A DNA stretch of 64,000 nt, from the NCBI RefSeq assembly GCF_000817775.3, contig NZ_JTHE03000027.1:1-64000 (forward strand), written 5' to 3'. Source of the stretch: Lyngbya confervoides BDU141951. Lineage in GTDB: Bacteria > Cyanobacteriota > Cyanobacteriia > Thermosynechococcales > Thermosynechococcaceae. Position numbers and translations under genes: made by a program. The notes below the pieces were generated by a model. That model saw only the letters and a program-made list of their open reading frames with translations. It was not told the DNA's origin and ran no database searches. Numbering within the stretch: the stretch's first letter is position 1; every line of letters begins with the position of its first letter. Below, piece by piece: positions 27,065 to 35,774 of the stretch.

Positions 27065-29170
27065 GTGGATCTCTCGAGTGATTTTCGTCAAAAATTCTTA
27101 GAGGCTTGTCAATCCAGTCAAATTGGCAAAAAACTTCCTGGCTCCCTCTATGTTCACATTTCATCCCTACACGAATTACCAGAATTACTGCAAATCTCTC
27201 TGGAGGAGAATCGACCAAAATTAAAAAGCTTTTATTTTAACGTCATCAAATTTAATTATACAAAAGAATCAATTTCATACCTTCATTACAGAGACTTTAA
27301 GAGTTGTCCTCATCCGATTCTGGAAACAAGTATAAGCGTTAAATTTTTCTCGCAAGAGCAGAAATTAATTGATTATAAAAACAGCAAAAATCCACCTATC
27401 CTTCACCGGAAAGAGACTTTGCTTTCTCCTCAACATCCGCTTTACAAAAAGTTTTCTAATTTGTCTTGGCAAGAAGAACAAGAGGGATTGCTTGAGAAAG
27501 CTCATACTATTGGTACAAGACAAAGATGGATTCAGCGACTTGCCGCAAGAAGAATTGAGATCCATGATCATGTGTTAGCTTGTTCTCTAAAACTCAGCCC
27601 AACTGATTCTAGAGCGAACATCATTTCAGAACCAAAAATTGAACGTCATAAAGCTGCGATCGTTCGTCAAGACCTCTCCAAACCGGTGCGAATTGCCCTG
27701 GAAGCCCAGCTTTTTCAAGCAAATACGACCTTTTTTGACTATGGCTGTGGTCATGGCCGCGATGTCCAGCTAATTGCCAAACAGGGCTACCCAAGTTCCG
27801 GCTGGGATCCACACTATCAGCCCCAAGCCCCTAAAACCGCCGCAGATATTGTGAATTTAGGCTATATCCTCAACGTCATTGAAGATACCGCCGAACGCCG
27901 CCGCACCCTGCTGCAAGCCTGGGACTTAACCCAGCAAGTGCTCATCGTAGCCGCCCAAGTCATGATCCCAGATACCAACCAGGACTGGGTCGCCTACGGC
28001 GATGGGATTGTCACTAGCCGCAAAACCTTCCAAAAATACTACGAGCAAGATGAACTCAAACACTACATCGACCAGGTTTTAGGCGTCGATGCCATCCCCG
28101 TCGCTCCAGGTATTTTCTTTGTGTTCCGCGACGCAGTGCAAGCCCAAGCCTTCCGCGCCTCCCGATTTCGATCCCGCGCCACTGCGCCGCGAATTCGCCT
28201 GAGTGTAAGGCGTTTTGAAGACTACCAGGCGCAGCTGCAGCCCCTGATGGCCTTCTTTACCCAGCGGGGTCGCCTCCCGACCCCCCTTGAACTGGAGGCC
28301 GATTCCCTGGAACCCCTGCTCAAGACCTTTGGCTCCATCAAACGCGCCTTTCGTCTGGTTCTGCAGGCCACCGATCCCCAGGAATGGGAGGCGATCGCCG
28401 ACAAACGCCGCAACGATCTGCTGGTATTCATTGCCCTGAGTCATTTCCATCGCCGCCCCAAGTTGAGTCAGCTTCCTGCCGAGGTCCAGCAAGATATTCG
28501 CAGCCTGTTCGGTAGCTACCAGCAGGCCTGTACCGCCGCCGATCTGATGCTCATGGCCCTGGGCCGTCTGGAAACAATCCAGCAATGCTGTGCCCAGAGC
28601 CCCATCGGTCACTCTCATCACCAGGCGCTCTGGGTGCATCACTCCGCCCTCGATCAGCTCGATCCTCTCCTGCGGCTTTACGAAGGCTGTGCCTCTCGCA
28701 CCCTTGGGCGTCCGAGTGAGGCCACCGTAATTCAATTAAGCACTCGCACGCCCCGCATTACCTATCTGCACTATCCCAACTTTGACCGCGACCCCCATCC
28801 ACCCCTGAAGATGGCCATGCAAATTGATCTGCAGAATCTGCAGGTGCGCTATCAGGACTATGATTTAGACCCCCGTCCCCCCCTTTTGCACGCCAAAGAT
28901 CGCCTGGTCGCCCCGGACTACCCTCAGTTCCAAAAGTTTGCCCGGCTCACCCGTCAGGAAGAACAGTGGGGACTCCTGGATGACCCCACCGAGATCCGCG
29001 ATCGCCGTCAGTGGGAGCAATGCCTCGCCGATCACTGCGCCACCTTTCGCGGCCATCGGCTTGTGCGCCGTCCAGATGCTGACCCGATCAAGCTAAAATT
29101 TTTGAAAGCTCAGGTGCGATGGCGCCAAACGGGTTCCCCAAACCACAGCCCACCCCATCACTCACAGTAA
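27065..29170 (+). CDS. DNA phosphorothioation-associated putative methyltransferase
   Basis: The 701-residue protein starts at GTG. A Rossmann methyltransferase core with FFDYGCGHGRDV at about 223-234 and DIVNLGYILNVIED downstream lies between two copies of one accessory domain. The N copy (about 8-175) has KKLPGSLYVH, ISYLHYRDF, NPPILHRKE and WQEEQEGLLE. The C copy (about 525-680) has ALWVHHSALDQL, ITYLHYPNF, RPPLLHAKD and RQEEQWGLLD. The first ~190 codons are AT-rich; the remainder is GC-rich like the genes after it, suggesting a chimeric gene. Target and substrate are unknown; the family is known from dnd loci. A truncated relative is at 9438-9617. Confidence 0.82.
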   Translation: MDLSSDFRQKFLEACQSSQIGKKLPGSLYVHISSLHELPELLQISLEENRPKLKSFYFNVIKFNYTKESISYLHYRDFKSCPHPILETSISVKFFSQEQKLIDYKNSKNPPILHRKETLLSPQHPLYKKFSNLSWQEEQEGLLEKAHTIGTRQRWIQRLAARRIEIHDHVLACSLKLSPTDSRANIISEPKIERHKAAIVRQDLSKPVRIALEAQLFQANTTFFDYGCGHGRDVQLIAKQGYPSSGWDPHYQPQAPKTAADIVNLGYILNVIEDTAERRRTLLQAWDLTQQVLIVAAQVMIPDTNQDWVAYGDGIVTSRKTFQKYYEQDELKHYIDQVLGVDAIPVAPGIFFVFRDAVQAQAFRASRFRSRATAPRIRLSVRRFEDYQAQLQPLMAFFTQRGRLPTPLELEADSLEPLLKTFGSIKRAFRLVLQATDPQEWEAIADKRRNDLLVFIALSHFHRRPKLSQLPAEVQQDIRSLFGSYQQACTAADLMLMALGRLETIQQCCAQSPIGHSHHQALWVHHSALDQLDPLLRLYEGCASRTLGRPSEATVIQLSTRTPRITYLHYPNFDRDPHPPLKMAMQIDLQNLQVRYQDYDLDPRPPLLHAKDRLVAPDYPQFQKFARLTRQEEQWGLLDDPTEIRDRRQWEQCLADHCATFRGHRLVRRPDADPIKLKFLKAQVRWRQTGSPNHSPPHHSQ

Positions 29171-29190
29171 CGTTAACGGAATCTGTACAG

Positions 29191-31068
29191 ATGATTAAGC
29201 TGAACCCTTGGCAATGGGCAATCATCATTGCCCCCTTAGTTGGGGTGATCACATTTTTAGGCATTGCCGCGGGACTGCAAATTCACGCCTGGGGCCTGAA
29301 TTGGATTTGGGCCATTATTGTGCTGCTGTTTGTGGGCTGGCGCTGGCTGGTGGTGACCTGGCTTCAGCCGCCCTCCGTTGAGACACCAGATCTCACCCCC
29401 CTGGCAGAGAACGAGGAGGACAGTCCTCCCTCGGATTTTCAGGCCGCGCAGGCCGAGGCCATTATTCAATCCGTGATCACCCAAGCCCGCGATGACGGTC
29501 TCCCCTGGGAGAATTGGCCCCTCTTTTTTCAACGCACCCAAACCCTGGTGGAAAAAATTGCCCAGGTGTATCACCCCAGCGTCAAACGGCCACTGCTCAA
29601 TATCTATGTCCCCCAAGCCTACGGACTGCTGCGCGGAACGGTGGATGATGTGGATCGCTGGATGCATAAACTCTCACCCGTGCTGGGACGGGTCACGGTG
29701 GGTCAAGCCTACGAAGCCTATGAAACCTATCAGCGCTACGAACCGGCAGCCCGTCGTGCCCTGCAAGCCTGGCAGTGGTCCCAGTGGGTCTTTAATCCAG
29801 CCGTGGCCCTGACCCGTACCGCCACAGCCACCTATACCGATCAGGCCAACCAGCAGCTCATCGTCCACCTGGGGCAAATTATGCGAGACACCACCCTGCG
29901 GGCGCTGGGGGAACAGGCGATCGCCCTCTATAGCGGCGAAGAGGTTAAGGCGCTGACCTGGACAGAACCGGAGACGCTTCCTCCCCAGAAAACCCAACCG
30001 CTGCGCGATATTATCCAGCGATCCGTTCCAGAGGACACCGTGGCCAGCGCCCCAGTTCAGGTACTGCTGGCCGGGCGAACCGGAGCCGGGAAAAGCAGCC
30101 TAATTAATACGCTGTTTCGCCGCGACGTGGCCGCCGTGGACCTGCTGCCCAGCACAGATCGACTCCAGGCCTATCACTACCGCGCCCAGACCCAGGAAGA
30201 ACTCATCCTTTGGGATGCACCGGGGTACGAGCAGGCTGACCAGGCCACCTATCGCCAGCAGGTACTCCAGCATGCTCAAGATTGCGACATGTTGCTGCTG
30301 GCAACCCCAGCCCTGGATCCCGCCCTGCAGATGGATATGGACTTTCTGCGGGAGGTGCAGCACCGCTGCCCAGATCTGCCCGTGATTGCCGTAGTCACCC
30401 AGGTGGATCGCCTGCGACCGTTGCGGGAATGGCAGCCGCCCTACGATTGGCGAGAAGGCGATCGCCCCAAGGAAAGGTCCATCCGTGAGGCGGTGATTTA
30501 CCGCCAGGAAGTTCTCGCAGACCTGGTGGCGGTGGTATTGCCCTGCGTTACGGCCCAGTCCCCCTACGCCCCCTGGGGAATAGCCGAATTATCCACCAAT
30601 CTATTGGACCTGATCGAACCCGCCAAGCAGACGCGCCTGGCACGATTTCTCCAGGATCGCGAAGCTCGGACCTTGGCCGCGGCCCGGATTATTGACCGAT
30701 ACCAGCAGCAGATGAGCACCCGCCAGGGGCTGACGGCCCTGCTGAAAAGCCCCATCCTCACCTTTCTATCCACCTTGATGACCGGATCGCCGCAGCTGGC
30801 CACCCTACTGGCGGCTCAACTTCCCCTGGAGCAGGCTCCGGTGGTGTTAGGACGCCTACAGTTAGCCTTCGACCTCCACAACCTTCTCGCCGACGAACCC
30901 ACTCAATTGGATGACCTTCTGGCCATCTGGCCCCTGGCCCTGGATGCAGATCAGGCGGTGGACAAGGAAACCTGGGCGCTGGGACAAACCCTGGTGGAGT
31001 TTTGGCTCGGACAAATCCCCAGCGCCCAGCTTCAAGCGCGATACGCAGAATATCTCCAGGCCCCGTGA
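29191..31068 (+). CDS. Membrane-anchored GTPase (Era/dynamin-like)
   Basis: The product is about 625 residues. Two N-terminal membrane helices come first (WAIIIAPLVGVITFLGIAAG and WIWAIIVLLFVGWRWLVV). A GTPase domain follows: G1 AGRTGAGKSSLIN near residue 293, G3 WDAPGYEQ, and G4 TQVD. The C-terminal part is helical. Cyanobacterial proteins of this build are usually annotated as 50S-ribosome-binding-type GTPases; true function is unknown. I prefer ATG 29191 because the in-frame ATG at 29119 would overlap the methyltransferase by about 50 bases. It follows that gene by 20 bases and may be co-transcribed, but its composition marks it as core genome. Confidence 0.75.
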   Translation: MIKLNPWQWAIIIAPLVGVITFLGIAAGLQIHAWGLNWIWAIIVLLFVGWRWLVVTWLQPPSVETPDLTPLAENEEDSPPSDFQAAQAEAIIQSVITQARDDGLPWENWPLFFQRTQTLVEKIAQVYHPSVKRPLLNIYVPQAYGLLRGTVDDVDRWMHKLSPVLGRVTVGQAYEAYETYQRYEPAARRALQAWQWSQWVFNPAVALTRTATATYTDQANQQLIVHLGQIMRDTTLRALGEQAIALYSGEEVKALTWTEPETLPPQKTQPLRDIIQRSVPEDTVASAPVQVLLAGRTGAGKSSLINTLFRRDVAAVDLLPSTDRLQAYHYRAQTQEELILWDAPGYEQADQATYRQQVLQHAQDCDMLLLATPALDPALQMDMDFLREVQHRCPDLPVIAVVTQVDRLRPLREWQPPYDWREGDRPKERSIREAVIYRQEVLADLVAVVLPCVTAQSPYAPWGIAELSTNLLDLIEPAKQTRLARFLQDREARTLAAARIIDRYQQQMSTRQGLTALLKSPILTFLSTLMTGSPQLATLLAAQLPLEQAPVVLGRLQLAFDLHNLLADEPTQLDDLLAIWPLALDADQAVDKETWALGQTLVEFWLGQIPSAQLQARYAEYLQAP

Positions 31069-31156
31069 CCCCCCGCCAAGGGGCAGACCCGCTAACGGAG
31101 AGGCGCTCTGGAGGCCCCTGAGACAGTCCAGGGTCAGCATTTCCAGGAAAAGGCGG

Positions 31157-31184
31157 TTGCAATCGATGCCTTGCAATCGATGCC
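31157..31184. repeat. Perfect 14-bp tandem duplication
   Basis: TTGCAATCGATGCC occurs at 31157-31170 and again at 31171-31184 without a gap, immediately before the 3' end of the DUF2141 gene on the opposite strand. It lies between convergent genes. Confidence 0.9.
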
Positions 31185-31185
31185 T

Positions 31186-31641
31186 TTACAGTAAATGCTT
31201 CAGCTGAATTTGAATGGCATTGCGGGGACCTGCAACCAGGAAGGCCGCATCGCGGAAGCTAGGGGGGCCGGAGACAATGACTGGATTTTGCGAAAATCCA
31301 AATCCCTCCGTGGGAATTCCAAACTGATTTTTATTGAGTTGCCCATCCCCATTTCGGTCGTGGAAAACAGCCACTGCATAGGTCCCAGGATTTAAATTCC
31401 CAAAGGCGATCGCCGAATTGTTGGTATTGACCGGGAGACAGGTGGCTCGAATTGCACTTTCTGCATGGTTGGGAAAGCCCTGACTGCTAGAAAAGAGGCT
31501 GTAGCACATGCGCCCCTGGCTCGCTTTAAGGCCTTGGACCTGCACCGTCAGCCGGTTTGATCCTCCGTAGGCCGCTTGCATGGGGGCCTTGAGTACGGCG
31601 ATGCAGGCAGCGCCTAGAAGTAAAAATCCAACTCGTTTCAT
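31186..31641 (-). CDS. DUF2141 secreted protein
   Basis: This 151-residue protein has an N-terminal signal peptide (MKRVGFLLLGAACIAVL followed by small residues, likely cleaved near residue 24). A DUF2141 beta-sandwich follows: QVQGLKASQGRMCYSLF, then YAVAVFHDRNGDGQLNKN, whose Asp-rich loop may bind calcium, and GIPTEGFGFSQNP. Function is unknown in the family; it is expected in the periplasm or outside. It converges with the GTPase gene. Confidence 0.85.
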   Translation of the reverse strand: MKRVGFLLLGAACIAVLKAPMQAAYGGSNRLTVQVQGLKASQGRMCYSLFSSSQGFPNHAESAIRATCLPVNTNNSAIAFGNLNPGTYAVAVFHDRNGDGQLNKNQFGIPTEGFGFSQNPVIVSGPPSFRDAAFLVAGPRNAIQIQLKHLL

Positions 31642-32075
31642 AAAACACTCTCACGAACCACTGAAAAAAATGTCTGCTGAAAAAATGTCTGCGCGGGGGT
31701 GAGGTTGAATTGACGGGTCCCTGAAGACCCTGGCCACCCCCCTTCAACCGGTGGTTGAACGCGAGGCCACTCCTCTGTCCAGGGACTGAGTCTTCCCTTA
31801 AAAGTTCCGCGCAAAGCGTTCTCTCGCGAGGGGTCTGCCTGTTCTTAGCAGAGCAGTCTCTCGGCGGGAGCACATCTATCGCCGGTTAGGGGATGGAGAG
31901 GCGCCGCCAGACCTAGAGGTTAACCCCTGAGACGCATGTTTTCCCGAGGGAGGACGGATTAGGGTCAGGACCCATGTTCACGCGGCCAGAGTCAATGCTA
32001 GGTTGGTAGTCCAGGCAGCCCTTGGGCAGTCTGGAGACTCCCGACACTCAACTCCTGGCCTTTTCAAATCTATCC
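31642..32075. repeat. Intergenic spacer with an A-tract tandem duplication (31661-31691)
   Basis: The spacer lies between the divergent DUF2141 and TPR genes. At 31661-31676 CTGAAAAAAATGTCTG is followed directly by the same unit with one fewer A (31677-31691). The duplication sits 20-50 bases upstream of the DUF2141 start, so it may affect that promoter. The remainder shows GC-rich short inverted segments but no gene I can support. Confidence 0.6.
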
Positions 32076-33209
32076 ATGACGCCTAACTGTTTTGTCTGGG
32101 CCCGCTCTCGGTCCCTCGTCCTATCCTTACTGACCGGCACCCTGATGCTGGGGCTTGAGCGTCTGGAAGGGGTCCCCCCTCTGCTTGCCGCGCCCCTGGA
32201 TAGCGCCCTGCCAGGGTTGGCAGCCCAGGGGGGAGAGGCCGATCAGTTGTTTCAGCAAGCGGGGAGGCACTATAAATCAGGAGATTATCCAGGGGCGATC
32301 GCCGCGCTGAATGGGGCCATTCAGGCCAATCCCGATTATGCCGAGGCCTACCTGGGCCGAGGCCTGGCCTTTGCTGCCCTGGGGCAATATGGGTCTGCCC
32401 TGGCGGATTTGGACTATGCCGTCAAGCTGGCCCCTAAAAATCCCCTGGCGCACTACCAGCGGGGCTACGTCCGCACCGCTAGCGGCGATCCGCTCACGGC
32501 CCTCCACGATTACAGCTCTGCGCTGTTTCTCAATCCCCACTACCAGGAGGCCTACTTGGGTCGAGCGGCAGCCAAGCTGGAGCTAAAAAATTATGTCGGC
32601 GCCATCGCAGACTACGACGAGGCCCTAGCCCGCAATCCCAAGGAAATCCCAGCCTATCTGGGACGGGGCAGCGCCCATTCGGAAATGGGCAACCACTCAG
32701 CTGCCATGGCGGATTTTAACCAGGCCGTCATGCTGGATCCCCAAAAGGCGACAAGCTATCTGCAGCGGGGAGTGGCCCGCTTGCAGATGAATGATCCCAA
32801 CGGCGCCCTGATTGACTATTCCAAGGCCATTGACCTCGATCCCCAGCGACCTCATTTTTACTTCAATCGAGCCCTTGCCAAGGGGCAAGTGGGGGATTAT
32901 CGCGGGGCTGTGGCGGACTATTCCCAAACCTTGACGCTGCTGCCCAGCGCCACGAAGGTTCATACTAACCGAGGCCTGGCGCGTCTGCAGCTGGGCGATC
33001 GCGCTGGAGCCCTGGCCGACTTTACGGAGGCGATTCAGCGCGATCCCTCCGATGCCGTGGCCTATGCCAGCCGGGGAGAGCTTCTAGCCCAGGCTGGCCA
33101 GCGAAAACAGGCCCTTCAAGACCTGGAGCGCGGGGCCACCCTCTTTCGCGCCCAAGGGAAACTCAGCCTGCATCAGCGGGCGATGCAGCTGATCACGCAA
33201 CTGCGTTAA
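32076..33209 (+). CDS. Exported TPR-repeat protein
   Basis: The product is about 377 residues from ATG 32076; an in-frame ATG at 32022 is possible. The N-terminus has a basic stretch and hydrophobic core (SLVLSLLTGTLMLGL), likely a signal or anchor. About nine 34-residue TPR units follow, with repeats of YAEAYLGRGLAFAALGQY, YQEAYLGRAAAKLELKNY and similar, each with the AxxDYxxAxxLxP pattern. TPR arrays mediate protein-protein contacts. No enzymatic domain is present. The partner is unknown. Confidence 0.85.
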   Translation: MTPNCFVWARSRSLVLSLLTGTLMLGLERLEGVPPLLAAPLDSALPGLAAQGGEADQLFQQAGRHYKSGDYPGAIAALNGAIQANPDYAEAYLGRGLAFAALGQYGSALADLDYAVKLAPKNPLAHYQRGYVRTASGDPLTALHDYSSALFLNPHYQEAYLGRAAAKLELKNYVGAIADYDEALARNPKEIPAYLGRGSAHSEMGNHSAAMADFNQAVMLDPQKATSYLQRGVARLQMNDPNGALIDYSKAIDLDPQRPHFYFNRALAKGQVGDYRGAVADYSQTLTLLPSATKVHTNRGLARLQLGDRAGALADFTEAIQRDPSDAVAYASRGELLAQAGQRKQALQDLERGATLFRAQGKLSLHQRAMQLITQLR

Positions 33210-33267
33210 CGCCTATGCGCGACCCAAGGGGGACGTGGGGACCCAGTCCACCGGGGACACAACGCCC

Positions 33268-34821
33268 CTAGAAGGGAGAGGGGCTGCGAATCTCCATTTC
33301 GATACTGGACATGGCCTGGAGGTAGGCCGGATCGTCCGCTTGAATCTCAAACTCATCGGCAGCATTCTCATCGAAGATGGCTTTGCGGGCCGTATCGGCA
33401 ATCACCGCATTGGCCAGCAACTCCATTGATTCCGGCTTCTCTAAGTTGTTGAGCGCCCCGGAGTATTTGCGGCTGTGGGTAGGCCGAACCGATTCCTGAC
33501 AATAATTCGAGAGCTCCCGACTTTCCGTCATCACCAAAAAGGCCGCGTCCTTGTCATCGGCATCGCCGCACAGAACCGTATAGAGCAAATTCACCATGGA
33601 GGCATCATGGCTCGGGATGCCATACTGCTCCCGAATCTGGGGCCAATAGCGGAGCGCCTTAACGCCCTCAAGGCCTCCCTTTTTAAGACCAGCCTCTTCG
33701 CACCATTCCTCGTACTCAACCATGCTATGGGGACAACGGCCTTGGGCACGCATCATTCTGGCTAACACCTGACCCGCCTGGAAGTTGCGGGTGGGTTTGC
33801 CCGACAGGGGCATCATCATGCTGCCCCGCACATCTGCAACCATCGCAGTCAACTGGGAAAAGGTGTGATCGCGGGCAATGGCGGCATCGCCGCCGCGATC
33901 AATCATCGCCTCAATCCCGGCTACCCCATAGCCCAGCTCCGTCAGGGGAATCGCTTGCTGATAGTAGAGGTTGTGGCGATCGCGCCGTCGCATGGAAACG
34001 GTGGCTGCCTGGTCCAAACATTGATCCAGAATGAGGGTGAGCAAGGTGGGCAAAATTCCCGAGTTGCCACAGTGATATTCATAGCCAAACCCCGCAAAAA
34101 TCGACCCCATATTCTTGGCGGCCTTGATGTACTGCGCCTCCACATTGTGGACCCCCGGCGCAACCTGGATGTTCAGCGACAGCTTATCCAGAATAAACGC
34201 GCCCAACAGGGCCGTCAGGGCATTTGGGTGACAGAAGTTAGCGGTAAAGCTATCAAAGGGGTCACGGAGGGCATCGTGACGGTGAAACCCTGAAAAAAAT
34301 GCCAGATTAGGATATTTTTCGCACAGAACATAGGAAGAATCCGTGACGGTATCGTGGTTGTAGGATCCTGCCAAACAGGCAAACACCACGCTTCTGCGCT
34401 TGAGTCGCTCGCGGAGGGCGCGCGCCTCGGCCAAATCCGCTTCGATGTAGTTACTGTTGGCGCTCAGGATGACCAGATCGCAAGTGCGGATCAGGTATTC
34501 CAGAGAATTCGACACCCGCTGATTGCCCTCTTCGTGATGGGCCATGCGGTGCATCTGATCCACATGCCCCGGATCCATGCCCCTAATCGCTTGCTCAGAA
34601 AACGCGCCCAGTAATTTCCGTCCCGGCCTGGGGGCCAGCAGCAGGGACTTCCCCCCCTCCTGCATGGCGGAGTTGTAGGCCAGGGAGGCCGGATAGAGGC
34701 CAATGCTGTAAAAGCCCACCTTAGCCCGAGAAAGCTCATGAATTCGTCGCTTCACATGGTCCTTATCCAAAGAGTCGTCAAAAAAGCTGTTGCGCATTCC
34801 TTTTCCACGATTAACAGTCAT
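33268..34821 (-). CDS. Conserved cyanobacterial protein, Rossmann-like dehydrogenase fold
   Basis: The 517-residue protein has an N-terminal Rossmann-like segment (KVGFYSIGLYPASLAYNSAM, then LEYLIRTCDLVILSAN). A helical C-terminal region contains VEAQYIKAAKNMGSIFAGFG. The plan recalls NAD-dependent glycerol-3-phosphate or 6-phosphogluconate dehydrogenases (N-terminal NAD domain, helical C-terminal domain). However, the classic GxGxxG is replaced by GFYSIGLYPAS, so cofactor use is uncertain. I do not recognise a named family. It appears intact and core-like. ATG at residue 9 is an alternative start. Confidence 0.6.
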   Translation of the reverse strand: MTVNRGKGMRNSFFDDSLDKDHVKRRIHELSRAKVGFYSIGLYPASLAYNSAMQEGGKSLLLAPRPGRKLLGAFSEQAIRGMDPGHVDQMHRMAHHEEGNQRVSNSLEYLIRTCDLVILSANSNYIEADLAEARALRERLKRRSVVFACLAGSYNHDTVTDSSYVLCEKYPNLAFFSGFHRHDALRDPFDSFTANFCHPNALTALLGAFILDKLSLNIQVAPGVHNVEAQYIKAAKNMGSIFAGFGYEYHCGNSGILPTLLTLILDQCLDQAATVSMRRRDRHNLYYQQAIPLTELGYGVAGIEAMIDRGGDAAIARDHTFSQLTAMVADVRGSMMMPLSGKPTRNFQAGQVLARMMRAQGRCPHSMVEYEEWCEEAGLKKGGLEGVKALRYWPQIREQYGIPSHDASMVNLLYTVLCGDADDKDAAFLVMTESRELSNYCQESVRPTHSRKYSGALNNLEKPESMELLANAVIADTARKAIFDENAADEFEIQADDPAYLQAMSSIEMEIRSPSPF

Positions 34822-35213
34822 TCAACGAATCCATAAAACAGCAACCGGCGCTGGGTCAGCGCCAAGGCAATCACTCCAGTATTATACCGCCGCCCTTCCG
34901 GCAGAAATGTGCCTTGGGGCTGATGTCTACCCGAGTGCGCCCTTTAGCAGTGAACCCTCTGGTGATGGCGGGCGTCTAATGGGTATCGGGTTGGGATACA
35001 AGATTGAGAGGCATCTCCTCTATTAAGTTTTGAATGATTCTCCCTCCTACACTCCAGGATGAATGGAAAATAACCTGTGGTCCGCTCATTTCCCTGGCGG
35101 CCTCTGAGTCTGCATCTGAGAATCCAGAGGAACGCGCCGCACCCGGCTAAGCAGTGGTTTGGAGAATCTGTGAACACCATCACCGTGATCGTATTCTGGC
35201 GACTCCCTTCCCC
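34822..35213. other. Intergenic region upstream of the sigma-factor operon
   Basis: The spacer of about 390 bases lies between divergent genes and should hold promoters for the Rossmann-like gene (-) and the ECF sigma operon (+). Several out-of-frame ORFs cross it, but none has family resemblance or a consistent start. No clear hairpin or repeat is seen. Confidence 0.4.
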
Positions 35214-35774
35214 ATGAGAGAGTCTTCTGCACAGGACCGACGCTCCGACGCAGCGCTGATCCGCGCTTGTCAGCAGGGCGATCCGGAGGCCTTTCGCCAT
35301 CTCTATCGCCGTCATCACAGCCTGGTGCGGGCCACGCTGTTTCATCTGTGTGATCCCAGTACCCTGGATGATTTGGTTCAGGAGGTTTTTCTGAAGGCTT
35401 GGCGGGGCATCAACACCATGCGCCAGGAGGCCAAGTTTTCCACCTGGCTCTATCGCATTGCCTACAATGTAGGGGCAGACTATCGGCGAAGCGTTGCCAA
35501 ACACCTGTCAAAACAGGAAAAAGCCATGCACAGCGATGCAGCATCTGAGGCCCCAAACTGGCAAAGTCTGCACCATCAAGACCTGGTGCAGCGAGGGCTA
35601 GCGCACCTGAGACCCGAGCATGCGATGGTGCTCATTCTGAGCGATCTTGAGGAACTTTCTCAGACTGACATCGCCCAAACCTTAGAAATTCCCGTGGGAA
35701 CCGTTAAATCTCGACTATTCCACGCCCGCGCCATCTTGCGCCGTTTTTTTGAACAGGAAGGTGTGTCCCTTTGA
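35214..35774 (+). CDS. ECF-type RNA polymerase sigma factor
   Basis: The product is about 186 residues. Region 2 (FRHLYRRHHSLVRATLFHLC through LDDLVQEVFLKAWRGI and FSTWLYRIAYN) and region 4 (ELSQTDIAQTLEIPVGTVKS, then RLFHARAILRR) are joined by a short linker, with no region 1 or 3, as in extracytoplasmic-function sigma factors. I prefer ATG 35214 over 35154 because the domain begins soon after it. The next gene starts inside its stop (TTGA), and the third overlaps again, giving a tight three-gene operon. Confidence 0.88.
   Translation: MRESSAQDRRSDAALIRACQQGDPEAFRHLYRRHHSLVRATLFHLCDPSTLDDLVQEVFLKAWRGINTMRQEAKFSTWLYRIAYNVGADYRRSVAKHLSKQEKAMHSDAASEAPNWQSLHHQDLVQRGLAHLRPEHAMVLILSDLEELSQTDIAQTLEIPVGTVKSRLFHARAILRRFFEQEGVSL

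Noticed and set aside
28079-28735. 218-codon - strand frame
   Set aside because: Antisense to the GC-rich part of the methyltransferase, a known source of long spurious frames. Gly/Gln-rich translation without motifs.
29119-29190. Upstream start for the membrane GTPase
   Set aside because: Would overlap the methyltransferase by about 50 bases and add a Pro/Thr-rich stretch before the membrane helices; 29191 is simpler.
34944-35504. 186-codon - strand frame
   Set aside because: Antisense to the ECF sigma factor, which has clear region 2 and 4 motifs.
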